The notes: a model not told the origin generated them from the sequence alone. DNA of 64,000 nucleotides from Apostichopus japonicus (GCF_037975245.1 NC_092566.1:11127501-11191500); one strand, 5' to 3'. Counted from the first letter of the stretch, positions 47,632 through 61,639 are shown. Translations and numbers: made by a program.

Positions 47632-47949
47632 CAGGGTTCTCTAACTGGGGTGCATAAACCCCCAGGGGTTGCGTGAGTCCATCTCAGGGGGTGCGTGAGA
47701 CGTTTCTGAAAGTCAAAACTAGAGTAACTAAAATCTGATATATCATATAATTAAGTAATGTACAAAAGTCGTACCTATCGAAAAACTCTACAATATTACA
47801 CTATGAACTTGATCTTTTCTTTTACAAAGCACTGCTATACGTATTATAGTAAAATAATGACTCAGATCGTGTCTCGAAAAGTTGGGGGTTCGTGGACAAC
47901 TCTGACATCCACAAGGGGTTTGGTGGGGAATAAAGTTAGGGAAACCCTG
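47632..47949. mobile_element. dispersed hAT-like repeat, copy 2
   Basis: The left end CAGGGTTCTCTAACTGGGG and right end GTTAGGGAAACCCTG are inverted repeats of the CAGGGTT type seen in hAT MITEs. It is related to 38119 throughout. No clear target duplication was seen. Confidence 0.75.
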
Positions 47950-50040
47950 GCAACAGTCTGAAACTTTTATCCCTAAGGCCCTGAACTACCATGGAGACAG
48001 AGCCAAAGAGACTTTGCTAATGTTTTGCAATTTTGATTTCTCTTTCAGTGTTGTCTACTGAGATACCCATGTAAACAACAGATGTGACTTCAATTTATTG
48101 CTTACAGGCATGACTATAGGGACCTTGTCTTACCTGTGTGCCTCCCCCTCCCCCCCCCCCCTCATGGAACTTACACTTTGTGGCCCCCTGTGTCATTAAT
48201 TACGGTTGGCCATGTCTATGGTACATCAACTTCGTTTGTTTTGTATTGCATGTTCAACAGCTTCTCATACCAAACCTGTGTGTTGTCTTAACATTGTTTT
48301 ATATGATTGAAATACCACATCAATAAGTTAAGATGTAATATCTCAAACAGCATTTGACTTGTATCTTTATATATATTTACATGATGATGCAGTCAAGTAT
48401 GTCTTCCACTGTTATTCTTTCACATGTTATATTGTCAAACCTCCAAGGATTGTTTAACTAAAAGACACGTGTGGATTTTGATGAATTGTTCACACTATCA
48501 GACACCTTTGAGGTCCTTGGTATGATATATTTACTTGATGCCTGCTCCCCATGCCTGCCACAGTTTCATACCGATGATGTTCTTCTGTTTATGAATTTAT
48601 AATCTGTGCTTTGTTTTGAAATTTAAAGAGCTGCCATTTGTGTTTTGAATTTGCTACTGTCTGGTGTTACCATACTCAACTATGAAAGGAAAGATAAGGG
48701 TCCCTGAGAAAAAGAAATCTATGTTTTTTTTTGTCAAAATTAAAATCATATCACATATGATGACATTAATCATAACCCTAAGGTTTGAAAATTCAGAAAT
48801 GAAATATGACATTAACTTTGTGGGACACAAACAAAATGCTTAGTTTATCTAAATAGGTAATTACTCTAAATGTAGGAGCAGCCAACTAAATTTTTCCACA
48901 AAAGACTTCTAAGTTCGTTTGATTTATTATCCAGTAATCTGTGAAGATAACGTGGCTTGGAGTACAACCCAAGTGCAAGCTGCAGCTTTTCAAATTTATG
49001 ATAGCAAAAGTTTGAAATGAAAATACAACAAACGTTATGTATTGTATGACTGGTTATTGATCATATGCATGGGGGCCTGCAGGAATTCAACAATGGGTGG
49101 TAGTGGGGGGGGGGTCCATGGAAATTCGCTTGACATTCGGTCCCACTCCCTTGCCCCTGCCCAGCTTTACCGCACTCAACCAGAGCCTGTGGTTAGACCA
49201 TGTCCACTAGACAGCTGCCTAATGAGAACGATCATTTAATGTGCCTTATTAATGTATAAGACATTGTAAAAATTGTAATAAACAAAGAATTGCAGAGAAA
49301 ACTCAAGCACTAGTAAAGACTTGCTAAGAGCGGTAGCATACGTATATATATATAAATATTTACATAAATATATATAATTGAAATCGTAATATTATATATA
49401 TATATACCCCTGTGACTATCATGGCAACATTGGCTCAGTCCCGCATGCTTCTAATCAGAGTTGAGAGCAATTGTACTATTCAAATATGCTAATTTCAATA
49501 CCACCAAATCTATTGTTAGTGTTAGACTTTATTCAGTTTGTCTGGCCAAATATTACCCCTAACCCCTGGAGCACCCTTCTGTTATGACAAAATAAAATTC
49601 TGTCGCTGGACTTGTTGTCAGATGGGTCTATGTTTACAGAGGATTTGCATTCAAGGTTTTCTCGCGCAAACTTTGAGGATTTTACGCCCGAAGTTTCGGG
49701 GCCAAATTCTGTCCCAATATTTGAAAATGATTCCACATTGCCCCAAATATGCTAGAAAAGAATCCGAACGTCTCATTATTTGGGTCAAAGCAATTTTATT
49801 TTCACCCTCAAGGTCCGTTGGTTTCATCTAGAGAGTCATTTTGATAATTGAACCCTTTCCGTGCTTGCCTTGTGAAAGTTTCTCTCCTTTTTCTGTTGCT
49901 GTTGGAAGAAATGAAACGGATGTAACTGTATCACATGAATGTATCACAAATTAAGCATTCTGTGATATTCAGATAATAGTTTAGAGTATGAGTGTAAAAG
50001 TTATAACATGAATGACATTGCATAGCCTATAGTGAAGTTA
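47950..50040. other. gene-poor spacer
   Basis: Contains C/G runs (48146-48162, 49102-49114) and a TA tract near 49345-49410 that includes the TAATTGAAATCG motif. An open frame at 49586-49754 reads LSDGSMFTEDLHSRFSRANF but has no convincing splice sites. No gene is assigned. Confidence 0.4.
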
Positions 50041-50260
50041 TTTCATCTCAATCGCTGACCTCTCTACTCATTTCATTTCTTCACTTCTGCCTCTCCCATC
50101 CTCTCCTCTGCCCTGTATTCTCCTCTTTATTCCTCTCTTCTCATTTCATTTCTTCTCTTCTCCCTCTCCCATCCTCTCCTCTGTCCTCTACTCTCCTCTT
50201 TTCTCCTCTTCTAATCTCCTATATTCAGTCTTCTCCTCGTTCATCTCCTGTCATTCCTCA
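50040..50260. repeat. pyrimidine-rich TCTCC tract
   Basis: About 220 bp of nearly pure C/T on the plus strand with repeated TCTCCTCT, CATTTCATTTCTTC and CCCATCCTCTCC. It contains a partial internal duplication. Confidence 0.8.
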
Positions 50261-50708
50261 CATTCCATCAAACATATTACCACAACAATGTATACGAGCC
50301 TCTCTTGAAGGAATTTGTAATCAGAATGGAACTGCTCGGTGTCAACCAAGTCTAAGTTAGGTATGGAGGAGGGGGAGGGTGTGGTAACGTTTTAAAATCG
50401 ATATTTAAACATTCATTTAAAATACCTTAGTTTTTCTAGGTTGGGGAAAGACAATCCCCTTTGACGACGTTGAGTTCATGAACAGTAGACTCCGATAAAG
50501 TAGAAGATGATACTCCATTGCTAAGAAGACGGTTCAATGCAAGATGTTTTCATCCCCTCCTCCCTCCCCCCCACCCCCATGTTTGTACATAGAGAGTGAC
50601 GCAGAGATAAATATTTAAAAAAAATGAATACTGCATTCAATTTCTTTTCTTTGATTGAGAAATGGCACATAATCATTAAAGGTAATAGTTCATGCTCTTT
50701 CTGTAATT

Positions 50709-50785
50709 ATTTTATTATTATTATTGTTATTCTATTATGATTATTATTGTTATTATTATAATTGTTATTATTATTATTATTGTTT
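50709..50785. repeat. ATT trinucleotide microsatellite
   Basis: Imperfect TTA/ATT/GTT repeats. Confidence 0.85.
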
Positions 50786-50899
50786 TCAAATATGACATAA
50801 CACGTTCCTTGTACCCAACGGAAACGTTTTTGTACAATACAAGATTAACTATCTTTGCATATATTTCTCATTACTGTTCCTCTTTTCTGTTTTCACAGA

Positions 50900-50976
50900 T
50901 TCAGTGGAAATTGTCACAAAATGACTTTCATTTTGATGTGAACTTTCCAGTCCTCTCTACGTGCCCACCTGCTTAA
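50900..50976 (+). CDS. possible isolated terminal exon
   Basis: A strong acceptor (TTCCTCTTTTCTGTTTTCACAG) ends at 50899. It is followed by an open frame IQWKLSQNDFHFDVNF, then PVLSTCPPA and a TAA at 50974-50976. No upstream partner exon was found and no family is recognised. It may be chance. Confidence 0.22.
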
Positions 50977-51375
50977 TTTGGTTGTTTTTTCGATCACCCC
51001 TCCCCCATACAAAAAAAAATATTTAAAAAAAAAGTCAAACTGGCTTTCATATATACTTTATGACAGCGCCTAATCCCAAACATGATTTGGAACATTCATT
51101 TAAAACATACGCCCTCAGTTTATAAGCATCCTACTTTCTTTTTCGGCTTGTTTATTCCATTTCATAAAGATCCCCTATTTGCGCGGTTCAATTGTTTTTA
51201 ACGGTGATTAAATTTAAGAAATTAAGTAATGAGAAACCCTGTCAGGAGAGATGGTTATTTGATCTGTGTTTTCCCTTATTCGCATCTGTCAGAGCCTAGA
51301 GATAAAACCTATCCCTGTTCATGTCGACTTCATTTTAATGTTTGCCCGTCACCCATCATATTATATTTGCCGCAG

Positions 51376-51518
51376 TTAAGCAAAATCCAAATGCTCCGGA
51401 AACAGTGAAGCGAACCCCCGAAAGTGCACTGCACTTGAGAGATCTTTTTGAGAAATCCTGTTTTATTGTCATCATCATGATTTCTACTGGGGTCATCCTT
51501 TTGTTATGTTTCAGATAA
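51376..51518 (+). CDS. possible terminal exon with C-terminal membrane anchor
   Basis: After a putative acceptor (TATTTGCCGCAG) the frame reads KQNPNAPETVKRTPESALHL, then RDLFEKS and the hydrophobic CFIVIIMISTGVILLLCF, ending with a TAA. An AATAAA overlaps the stop codon and could act in polyadenylation. The shape, a polar stalk, one membrane span and almost no tail, is that of a type I or tail-anchored protein end. No upstream exon was identified. Confidence 0.35.
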
Positions 51519-51519
51519 A

Positions 51520-54500
51520 TAAAAAACAAAAGAAATATGTAGTTTTGATTTTTGAAGAGGAATGGAGAGAGAAAAAAATGAGATTTGTTTATACTTCGCT
51601 GTCTAACCTATTTTATGCATGCATCCTTGAAAAGATCCGCACTTCGAAGGAAGTGTGAGGCATGATGGGAACGGAAGCGATGAAATATGAATTTATAGTC
51701 CGGTTCTGTAAATGTAGCGAGCGTTAATGATAGTTAAATGAGCATTTATAACACTAGCACCCAATAGTTTCTGTAATTAAATCATAAAAGCAGCTAAGCT
51801 GTATACCTTATAGCCGATTGCGTAATTAATAACATTTGATACATGCTCGTGACATTAATGTAACAGAATATTGCAATTGAGTCCGTGGCGGAGAAAGTTG
51901 TTTACAACTTACATAGCTTGCAAAGTGTCTAACTACGAACATTACAATACATCAGAACATATGTCGGCCTTTTTTATAGTTTATAATGGTGCGATACCCC
52001 TCCTCCATTTCTGGCCTTACCCCTCCCATCTACCCCAACACACAAACAAAAACAGATACGCGATCGATCGCGCCGTGTGTCCGTTGAGAATTTTTTTCTT
52101 AATCATGCACGTGAAAATAGTACAGTCACACAGTCAGTCCATTATTGTAAACAGATTTCCTTATTTCATAACGAATCATAAGTTTGATAACAAAGCCTGC
52201 AATCCATAATAATTCATAATAATCTCAAGTCTGCATCATAAATTGTGCGTGAGAGCGTGTATACGTCATTCGTGTTGAGATATGGGCAGGGGGGCAGGGG
52301 GTCACAGCCGCTGGCCCGAGATCATTAAGGGGAACTGAGAAATCATTACGTGATAAAGAATATTGTATTCTAATGTTTAGTAATGAATGGTACTTAAGGA
52401 CAAAATAAAGACTTCGAAAAAGAGGGCTATATTTGGACACATTGCCCTACCTTGCTCCGAGGCGTTCGAAGTTTGACGTAACCGGAAAGTAGACGACCCC
52501 TCCCCGTACTCACTCCTCCCTTCCATTCCATATCTCCGTCCGTTCAATCGCGAGTGCAGTCTGAGGTCTAAGCAAGTTTATCTGTTTATCTCTCTGTATG
52601 TCAATGAAGTGTGTGTTATCATATTAATGAACTTGAGCTATATTGATTGTACTATACCGCTCCTTGATGTTCACTCCTGATTGGTTATTTGTAAACTAGC
52701 TTTGATTGTTGATAAGTATCATACAAGAGGAAATTCACACCACCAAGGTCACCTCAGCAGGCCAATTGGCCAACAAACTGTTTCGTCCATCTTCACGACA
52801 GGTTACAAAATTAGCGTTGATCAACCGTTGATGAGAAAATCCATTGACTTCGATTATGTTTTTCTCTACGACTAGTTTTTTTTTTTTTTTTGGCAATTAA
52901 ATATATTATTATAAGAACAAAATAAAGAAACCTATTGTAATCCGAGGCGTGTCTGTTTCGAGGATATTCGACATTGAAACAAACATATTAATTTAAGGAA
53001 AAAAAACAAAAAGGAAAAATAGATCGTCTGTTAATAGTGATGCTAATGATTATGACAGTTCGTATCGAGTAAATATAAAGAGAAATAGGCTCCATAAACA
53101 TATTCATTTCTAATCCGATGAGATCGGCTTTCCGAGTTTTTCTTTTATTTCTATAGACATAACTGTTTTGTACATTGTCAAGTTTCATAAATTGACATTG
53201 ATCTCTCTTACGACGAACTTTTCTAATAATCATTTATAATGTAGAGCAAGGTGACCCGGAAATGAGGCATTTTTTTTTCTGTTCTTACGCTATTTGTTTC
53301 TATTTTTTTGTTTTATTTTGTGATGTAAAAGTACTTTGAACTATTTTACAGGCAAACAAGATTTTTTTTTTTTTCAGTGGTGTAAAAGTATCGATTTGTT
53401 GTTTTGCCAATTTGCGAAAATTTCAAAAAGATTTGAAAAATTTCAAAGATTTGGAAGATTAAAGTAATTACTTCAATAGTTCAAGAGACATTTTAGTTCG
53501 CTGAAAGGAGACTTCTGAAAATGAGATTTCTTAAGGTGTGTGGTGTTCGTGAAGTTAGAAGTTAAGTTTATATGAGCTAAACATCTTATTAACAGTTGTT
53601 ATTTTTTGAATTTTTCCTCACAAAATTCAAACACCCACGACTTTTTAAAATCCTATTGGTGCAAAACTCAGTTGTGCGACAAAGTTGAATAGGTTAAAAT
53701 GAGTAACATATCCAAGGGTGACCAGAGGGTGTAGGGTGGGGGGGGGGGCTGGGTTAGGAATGAGGACTGATCCTGTGTACATTCCTTAATGTTTTCAGCC
53801 CGACTGTGATGCTTCCAACTGCATATTGTTTACTGACATTAAACATAGCTGGTGAGAAGGACCGACTCTGTCCGTTACAGGGAAGAACTTCCCGGGTTTG
53901 GGTTTTTGAACGATGGCAGTATAAGGTGAAATCTTGTCGTTCAATAAACATCGTAAATCGCTATATTTTCGTCATTGTACATACATAGGATGGGGTGCAA
54001 GCAGTTCGGGTTTGGTAGACCAATCTCTTCTGATTTTAGTTGTTAAGACAATGCATGCTGCTTGAGTCAAGTTGACGACGATAGGAAAGTAGGTCAAGAC
54101 TGTCGAGTTGCCAGATGGGTCACCTTCAGTAGAGGGCGTATATATTCATCCGACTTTATAACACTGCTGAAATAAACATAAGTGAGGGAATCATTTGAGA
54201 GTTGGAATCTTATTACGATAGACAAAGGTATACGGTATTCAGCCTTTCAAATGCCTTAAATATCTGGAAGTTTCACTTATTCTTTTCGAAATATTTGACT
54301 GACGCCATTATACGTCGTCGTGGTTGTAAAAACTGTCCACAAATGCATGTTGTTGTCTTCGATTAACGTCTATATGAAACGGCGCATCGATATTTACGAC
54401 ATCTAACACATTTGAAAAAAAAACAAGGCGCGCTAAGACGCAAATGAAATCTGTTTTGAGATCTCTTCATATATGGGACCTTGAAATTCTGATGTTTTCC

Positions 54501-56600
54501 ATGATATTAGCTTATAACGTTCTGCTTCGGGGGTACTCACATGTACTGGAAGATGTACCGTACATATGTTCACCAGATATTCAACAGATGGGCCTTCGGC
54601 GTTCCAAGATTACTCTCTCTCTCTCTAAAATACATTGATGGCATTGAAATGTAAAAAGAGATAGAAATGTTGTCCAGATAGGCTATCAATTATAAATAAG
54701 AACAAACAACCTTGGTTGTAATTAATATATGCAGTAATCTGAACATCAGGAGAATTGTCGGACGGTTTTAGTCAGTATTTTACAGTTTACCGAAAGGTTT
54801 TGCTTCATAATTATGAGCATGTCGTCTTGGCTGAGTGTTATGTCAATCTTCGCGCGAGGCCGTCGATGATACGTTTAGCCTGTCCCTGAATGTCCCTGAA
54901 TGTTAAAATTCGTTAGCGCTGAAGCTGAGATCATCTAGATATAGTGGTAAAACAACAACATAATTATTACGAATACAATTAACTAATACCTCGATATATC
55001 AGTATTCGAGTTATAACGGAAATACCCACGAAACCTAAAGCACTAGATTAGTTATATACTTAATCACGTAGCCAAACTGTCCCTTTATAGTATGCCGAGT
55101 ACAAAACACACGGGACCGAGTACGTGTGTATAGGTAACTGAATAGTATTACGGGAAAGTCTTTGTGGGCCTTACTTTTTAGTTTCCGTCTCATGTCGAGG
55201 TCTTCTTACACAAATCATATAAGTCATATATTCCATTGCGTTTAGTCAGTCTCCATAAGGCGACCATCTTGTATTGGAGGCGTAAATGAGAGTGCGTGCC
55301 ACTTTGATCGAACCATGCTTTGTAATATCCACACATTTAGTATTTATGTCTCTCATATTTGAGACTCGAAATAACTCTCATTCTAACTAAGAGATCTGTG
55401 TGAATAACCAGTTGGTTATGTATTGTGAATCATTATAACACTTTATTGACCACTGAGTAATAAAGTAACAAAGAAATATGTGTTTTTCTCAAATTTGTAT
55501 TTATTCTTTTCATCTTTGCATTGGCAGATTTTTGATTTTTTTTTTCTTTCAAAAATTCCTCGTTCCAGGTGTGATTTCATTGGGCAAATGAAATATGTTA
55601 CGTTTTCCTGGTACATTGTCTTTCCGTGAGTGTCTCTCCCTGGTATCATAAATCAAAATGTTGCAAAGTCACAAAAAAAGCTCTATAGATATGTAAGCAG
55701 ATACGGGTTCGTTGTCGTTCTCACATTTTTACCCTATTTTTACCCTCACACTAAAAACGTATCCTATTAATTCTGATGCGATTCTAAAGTATTGTATATT
55801 TAAAAAGAAAAACTTTTCCTACGTTAACGCTATACATTTTGGCAAAAACAAAATTTCCTTTCCCCCGTCTAATTCATCACCTCCCCACACCCCACGCCAC
55901 CAACTCTTCCCTTCTCCCTTCCCATTCAAACTTTACGTGGTTCTCAATTCTGAAGCATAGGCGACATGAGATATCTTTTCCCAAAATGCTGTTTACAAAT
56001 TTCGACGCAACATGTCAGTTCATCCGTCCACCTGATTTTTTTTAACAAAACAATCAAAACGACTGAATAAAAGTCTACCAACTTTTAAATTTTGACCCCA
56101 ATCAGATAGATATGACGTGACGTGACGCTCTGAGACGTCATCTGCTTCGAATGTTCTTTTAATAACGGCAAGATGAAGCATTTTTGTTGGTGTCGTCAAT
56201 ATCTCTTCCTATCAAATCTGACAGATGAAGGATATCGTTTTTGTTACAGGTTGGTCCTCGCTTCCCGCTGTCATCTCATTTTGATAATATCACGCTTTGT
56301 AACAGCAGGAACTGGTACTGGATTTTTTCCCCTTGCAAACAAAATTTTAATTTGAAGACCGTTTGCGTAAGTGGTCCCGATTTGCTGTATCCGGTAGCAA
56401 CCGAGTTAAAGCTTTGCCGACCGTAAAAAAGAGCGGATGATATCAAAGATTTGAAAAGATGTCAATATTTATGTAATTGTTGCGATTTGACAGTTGTGCA
56501 CTTTTTATAGAGTGGATGTGAACTTTCGATACCATGTTGAACACACACCATGCAAGAAGACTACGGGTAAATTCTCTGTGCATTTGATAGCAAGTAATAA
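51520..56600. other. gene-poor spacer
   Basis: No supported gene. Short exon-like pieces occur, for example between TTAATGTTTTCAG (ending near 53798) and the donor CTG/GTGAGA near 53852, encoding PDCDASNCILFTDIKHS. They could not be assembled. The C/T-rich stretch 55850-55930 and scattered T-runs are the other features. Confidence 0.35.
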
Positions 56601-56619
56601 ATAAACTATAAATTAAATA

Positions 56620-56624
56620 AAATA

Positions 56625-56683
<59 letters not shown>

Positions 56684-56693
56684 ATATATATAG
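56620..56693. repeat. TA microsatellite
   Basis: Nearly pure TA repeat. Confidence 0.9.
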
Positions 56694-59369
56694 TTATTTC
56701 ATGGTGGGTTACAGCTTCCCCACCCCACCCCCTCACTTTTTAAACCTAAATTTATACAACAACAATGCCTGTATGCCGGAAAGCCTTGGTCTCTCAAACC
56801 TATGCATGTGAAGATCGGGCTCGGAAGTTGTTGTCATTTGTGGTTAGAAGAAACACTTCATAACATTTGATAGGAACAGTGCAATGTCACCATAGTTACA
56901 GTACTATATGTGAAGCTGGCTGGGCGTGAAACAATGTTAGCCTAATTTTTTGCTTATACCGCAACAAACATGCAGTTACATATTTTCAAGATGGACAGAA
57001 TGTTGCACAATTTTACGATACTTTAAAAACTGCTAAAGCATTTCAAAAGTTCTTACCTGGTGGTTGCGACCCTTCACATCAATTCAAATTATAAGTTAGT
57101 AGCGTTGCGTTACAGAGAAGTAGAGGTATGGCAAATACTCAGTGGTTGCTCAGATAAATGCTTGTTTCAACAAGCATGACAATTCGTTTACTATCTGACT
57201 CATGGGGGAGGTAGACAGAGCCGGGTGAGACTGGGGAGGGGACTGAAGGTAATCGAAATACTGATGATCATGAACTAGATTGGAAACTTCTGTGCACGCG
57301 TGTTCATTAAAATGTTGGTACAGGGTTTATATTTGACATGTAGACTAATTCAACGATCCTATTCAATGATCTAATTCAATGGGCCCATAATCTAGTTTAC
57401 TGATGGGGCATATGACCTCCATCCAAGCACTTACCGACCGCTCAAGCCCCTTTCCTACCACCCTACCCACCCCCTATGCTAGTCATCAGATATATATATG
57501 CCCCTGTTTTCATATCATCTCCTGTCCGAATGTGTCATGATCTACTCACCGTTTATGATATAGAGATTGAAGCGATCGGTAAACCTCCTTGAAAGCTCTA
57601 ATAATAAAATTAAACCTATCTTTACTGCTCGCTTTTGATCGCGTGATGTTCAATCGCATATTTCATGTCAAGATAGATCCTTGCCAAACCAAGCGCACGG
57701 TATAAGAATGCGCATGGTTGAACAATAATTCGCACAAATAGAATGCCATATACTGACTCTGTAGGAGGTGATCGTCGATTCGTAAATGAAATTAATATCA
57801 ACCTTTTTTCTCTTTCTCCCACTCTCTCCTTTTCTCATCTCCATTCCGATGAGACCTGTATTTAAGTATTAAATATATACGGACCTCGGTTACAGGCAAT
57901 GATAACAATATCACACACTGCAGCCTACCAGTGTTAAAGGATACACAAAATCTAACCATCATAATTGGTTTATGTGATAAAAAATTCTGGCATGAACAAA
58001 ACTTCCTCCAACCAAATAGCAAAGAACTTTTTCATTATACTTGCAGATATCACAGATTTTAATTTCCCTTAGCGCTTAAGGTTGAAACGACTTGATAAAG
58101 TCTAGTTAGACTTGATCAAGTCTATAACTATGGCATCATCGAGCCAAATGTGCTTCAATTGGTAATGTTTTTCTTAATGGAAATGAGTCTTGCGGTCGTG
58201 GAATCTAAAATCTCAAATATTGAATATGGAATAGTGTCATACAAAATGACACTAGCTCCTGGGCTCGAGTTTTAAGCAAGGATATCTACAGAAGGAACAA
58301 GACTTTTCTTAGCTCTTTAGAGGGGTTGCTCTTCGCTGAGATATATCTCATATAGGCTCATTTGTGTCTACTTTAATGACGATGTCTTAAATTGTTTAGC
58401 GTGCATTTGCGCTTCATCAAAACAACTAAAATTGAATATTATGGTCCACTTTCAACCAAACGTATGATCATTAAAGTATACATTTATATAGTACAATCGT
58501 TCCTTACGAACGTTTTTGAATAATTACCATCGATTTATACTAAAAATAACAAAAAAGACATGGAAATTAATATATATAGATATATATGTAGATGTATATA
58601 TATATGAAAACAAATACAGTCTAGGACTTATGGTACCGTACTATATACTACTGATGTACAAAAGGTCCACAGGGTTTCAATACGTGTTTAAGTGGCTTTT
58701 TTCCACTTCTTTTTAAGAAAGACTTTTTTTGTCGCATAATGTTCACGATGTTATTACGCTAATAGGCTACAACACGTCCACGATACCTTTTTTCTCCTTT
58801 CCTAGATTTTTTTCTTTTATAAAACAATAAAGCATTAAGTGGTATACTTAGCCTACAACAGAATCATTTTTTTCAGACTTAAGTTTCCCTTTTGATTTCT
58901 ATGTTTTTATCCACCTCCAGCTCCCCTTCCTCTATCATCTACTATTCTCTCTGCACCTCTCTCTCTCTCTTTGTCAGTGTTGTAAATAAAATTGGCTGTC
59001 TTCCATGAACGATGTCATCTAATCAACCAAACGACTTTGGCAAGTTCAAACGATTGGCGCAATACATCTCACTGTCAACTGTTCCAATTGGTTTAATCAG
59101 TCAAAAAATTGAGAAGGTTTGAAAACGAGCCTTTCATTAATCGGACGAGATTGGCGACGCTGGCTGAGTGATAGGCCTATATAGGAGACTTGTCAATTAC
59201 ACCTACTGGGATAATGCATACCATTTACTTCCGCTTATCGGGTTAGTTCTGTTTCAATACGCTATTTTTCGTTTACTATATTATATACGTACCGTATATA
59301 GTGCGTACTTTGCGTTCATGTCAAGTTCTTGATGACAACATCTATCTGAGATGACGTTATGCAAATGGA

Positions 59370-59415
59370 TAGCAAATGGATATATATAAATATATATATA
59401 CATATATATACATAT

Positions 59416-59509
<94 letters not shown>

Positions 59510-59602
59510 TTTATATTATATATATATATATATTATAACTATATATAATATATATATGTACACACAAATACTCATATAGTGTATATATATATATATATAT
59601 AT
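59370..59602. repeat. TA/TACA microsatellite
   Basis: Over 230 bp of TA, with CATA and CACA interruptions and short palindromes. Confidence 0.9.
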
Positions 59603-61385
59603 AACCAGGATATAGTCATGCAGAGAATAACGCTGTCAACCTCACCAACAAAAAAGTGCATCTAGTCATCAGGAATAACTGCAATAAGATACAGTTATTC
59701 TCATTACTGGTGATCTCTTGACTACAGCGTTTTATACAAATCGGAAGTTAGTTTTCCCTGTTTACAACTATAAAAGTATAACTATTAAGTGGTATTGTGA
59801 AATAAACATCTCATTTTACTAACCTGAGGAAATTTTAAAGAACGAAAGAACAACAAAACGGAAACACTTGCATACTTTTATTGGCATATTTATAGTATGA
59901 TATCAGAATATATAGCAAATCTGCCACACGATTTCCATATTATCATTTACGTTAATGATAAAGATTTATCAATATTACATTTCGTGATGATGCAGCAATA
60001 AATTAAGTATGGACATTAAATTGGCAATAAACCATCAGCTAAGAGAGGCTCGTATATTGTAGCCAAAAAAGGAGATTGATTTCAACGTCACATGTATTTT
60101 TTAGCATCATTCCGTCTTTTAGTTTGAAGTAACATATAACTCGAGGATTAACAACCGAAAATTAAAGTGAAAAAAATAAAATGCACTATAATTGAGTCTG
60201 AGGAATGATAAAGTGGATTTTTTTCAGTTAAAACGACAGAAAAAAAACTAATATTTTGAACCAGTCCGATTTGTGTCGACTTTTTATTTGGAACGTTACA
60301 CTATTTTAACCTTCACTCTGTTTCTTATTTCTGCAGTGGTAGCATACGATTTTTTTTCCAGTAGCTTATATTGTTTTTCCTCCAACATCAAACCTTTACA
60401 GCCTATACTATAAGCATAAGAAAGTACCATGTGCAGTATCATCTTTCATGAATTTCAGCACAAACAGGTTTACTTAGCTACCGGTTGTAACTTATCATGC
60501 TAGTTGGTATAAATTTCACAAAATTTGCAAGAAAAAACTGAGATCCTTTTGCCATATGTTCGACAGTTTTTCATTATACATTATATCTTGAAAATGCCAT
60601 TTGTTATATATATATGCAGTTAATATTCTGCAGGGTAAATGATTTCTGTGCGTGTGCGTGCGCGTGTCTGTGTCTCAAAATAAGTAAAAGGTTACCAAAC
60701 TCAATGCAAACATATTTGTTTTTTAATGTTCATGTTTTCCCACATCATCTCGACCTTGAAAATATTCCCTAAAGTAACCAACCAGCACCGGCACATTATT
60801 CACATACAATTATGCAGTCTTTCTGTATACGGTATCCTAGTATTGTATGCAAATCAGAGTCGTGGAAATAAGGCTTTGTTTCAGATACTGATACAGCGCC
60901 ATCTCTCGGCCGTGACCTTACCACTTGTGTTTAGTTATTGATGACGTAATTTTAATCACCACCGATGAAGTCAGGAAACTCTTTGACCTTATAGTGTTAA
61001 CAGACACCATACAGGGGAAGGAGGTGGGTGTGTGGAGTAGGAGAGAGACACATCGGAATATTGATCAGGACATTTCCCACGAAATGAAAGGGTATAAAGA
61101 AATCTACGATTCCGAAAAACAAAGGTATAATACAATACAAGCAGAACGAAACAATTTGGTCCACTTTCCCTCTTGATTACTCGTTCCATTCCTGAGACTA
61201 ACGCCCCCCCCACCTCCCCCCCCAAAAAAAAATATGGAATTATTCATTTCATTTGGATCAGTGTATTATGTAATACATTGGGATGTCATACGTGGACAAC
61301 ATAATAAATTATCCTTGTTTTTTCAATGGTTAGTATCGATGCAATTTAGACAAACAGAGCTACTACATTGAAAATCATGTTTATT
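59603..61385. other. gene-poor spacer
   Basis: AT-rich. An open frame at about 60935-61176 after TGTTTAG reads VIDDVILITTDEVRKLFDL and then a charged region, but no family or partner exon is evident. A C-run lies at 61204-61222. Confidence 0.35.
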
Positions 61386-61387
61386 AT

Positions 61388-61636
61388 TCATTCATTCATT
61401 CATTCGTTCGTTCGTTCGTTCGTTCGTTCGTTCGTTCGTTCGTTCGTTCGTTCGTTCGTTCGTTCGTTCGTTCGTTCGTTCGTTCGTTCGTTCGTTCGTT
61501 CGTTCGTTCGTTCGTTCGTTCGTTCGTTCGTTCGTTCGTTCGTTCGTTCGTTCGTTCGTTCGTTCGTTCGTTCGTTCGTTCGTTCGTTCGTTCGTTCGTT
61601 CGTTCGTTCGTTAGTTCTTTCATTCATTCATTGACA
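61388..61636. repeat. TTCG tetranucleotide microsatellite with ATTC borders
   Basis: About 52 uninterrupted TTCG units (roughly 61405-61610), bordered on both sides by CATT units. Every repeat carries one CpG. Since 4 is not a multiple of 3, all frames on each strand read the same four-residue cycle. Confidence 0.97.
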
Positions 61637-61639
61637 AAA

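Noticed and set aside
49586-49754. Frame with LSDGSMFTEDLHSRFSRANF and PEVSGPNSVPIFEND
   Set aside because: Looks protein-like but lacks a convincing acceptor, donor or family; kept only as a note.
52681-52875. Plus-strand frame of 64 codons ending KSIDFDYVFLYD
   Set aside because: No acceptor, family or partner exon; insufficient evidence.
60935-61176. Frame with VIDDVILITTDEVRKLFDL
   Set aside because: No homology recognised and no partner exon; possible relic only.
61368-61634. Long RSFV- and NERT-repeat open frames on both strands
   Set aside because: They are read from the TTCG microsatellite, where every frame is open.
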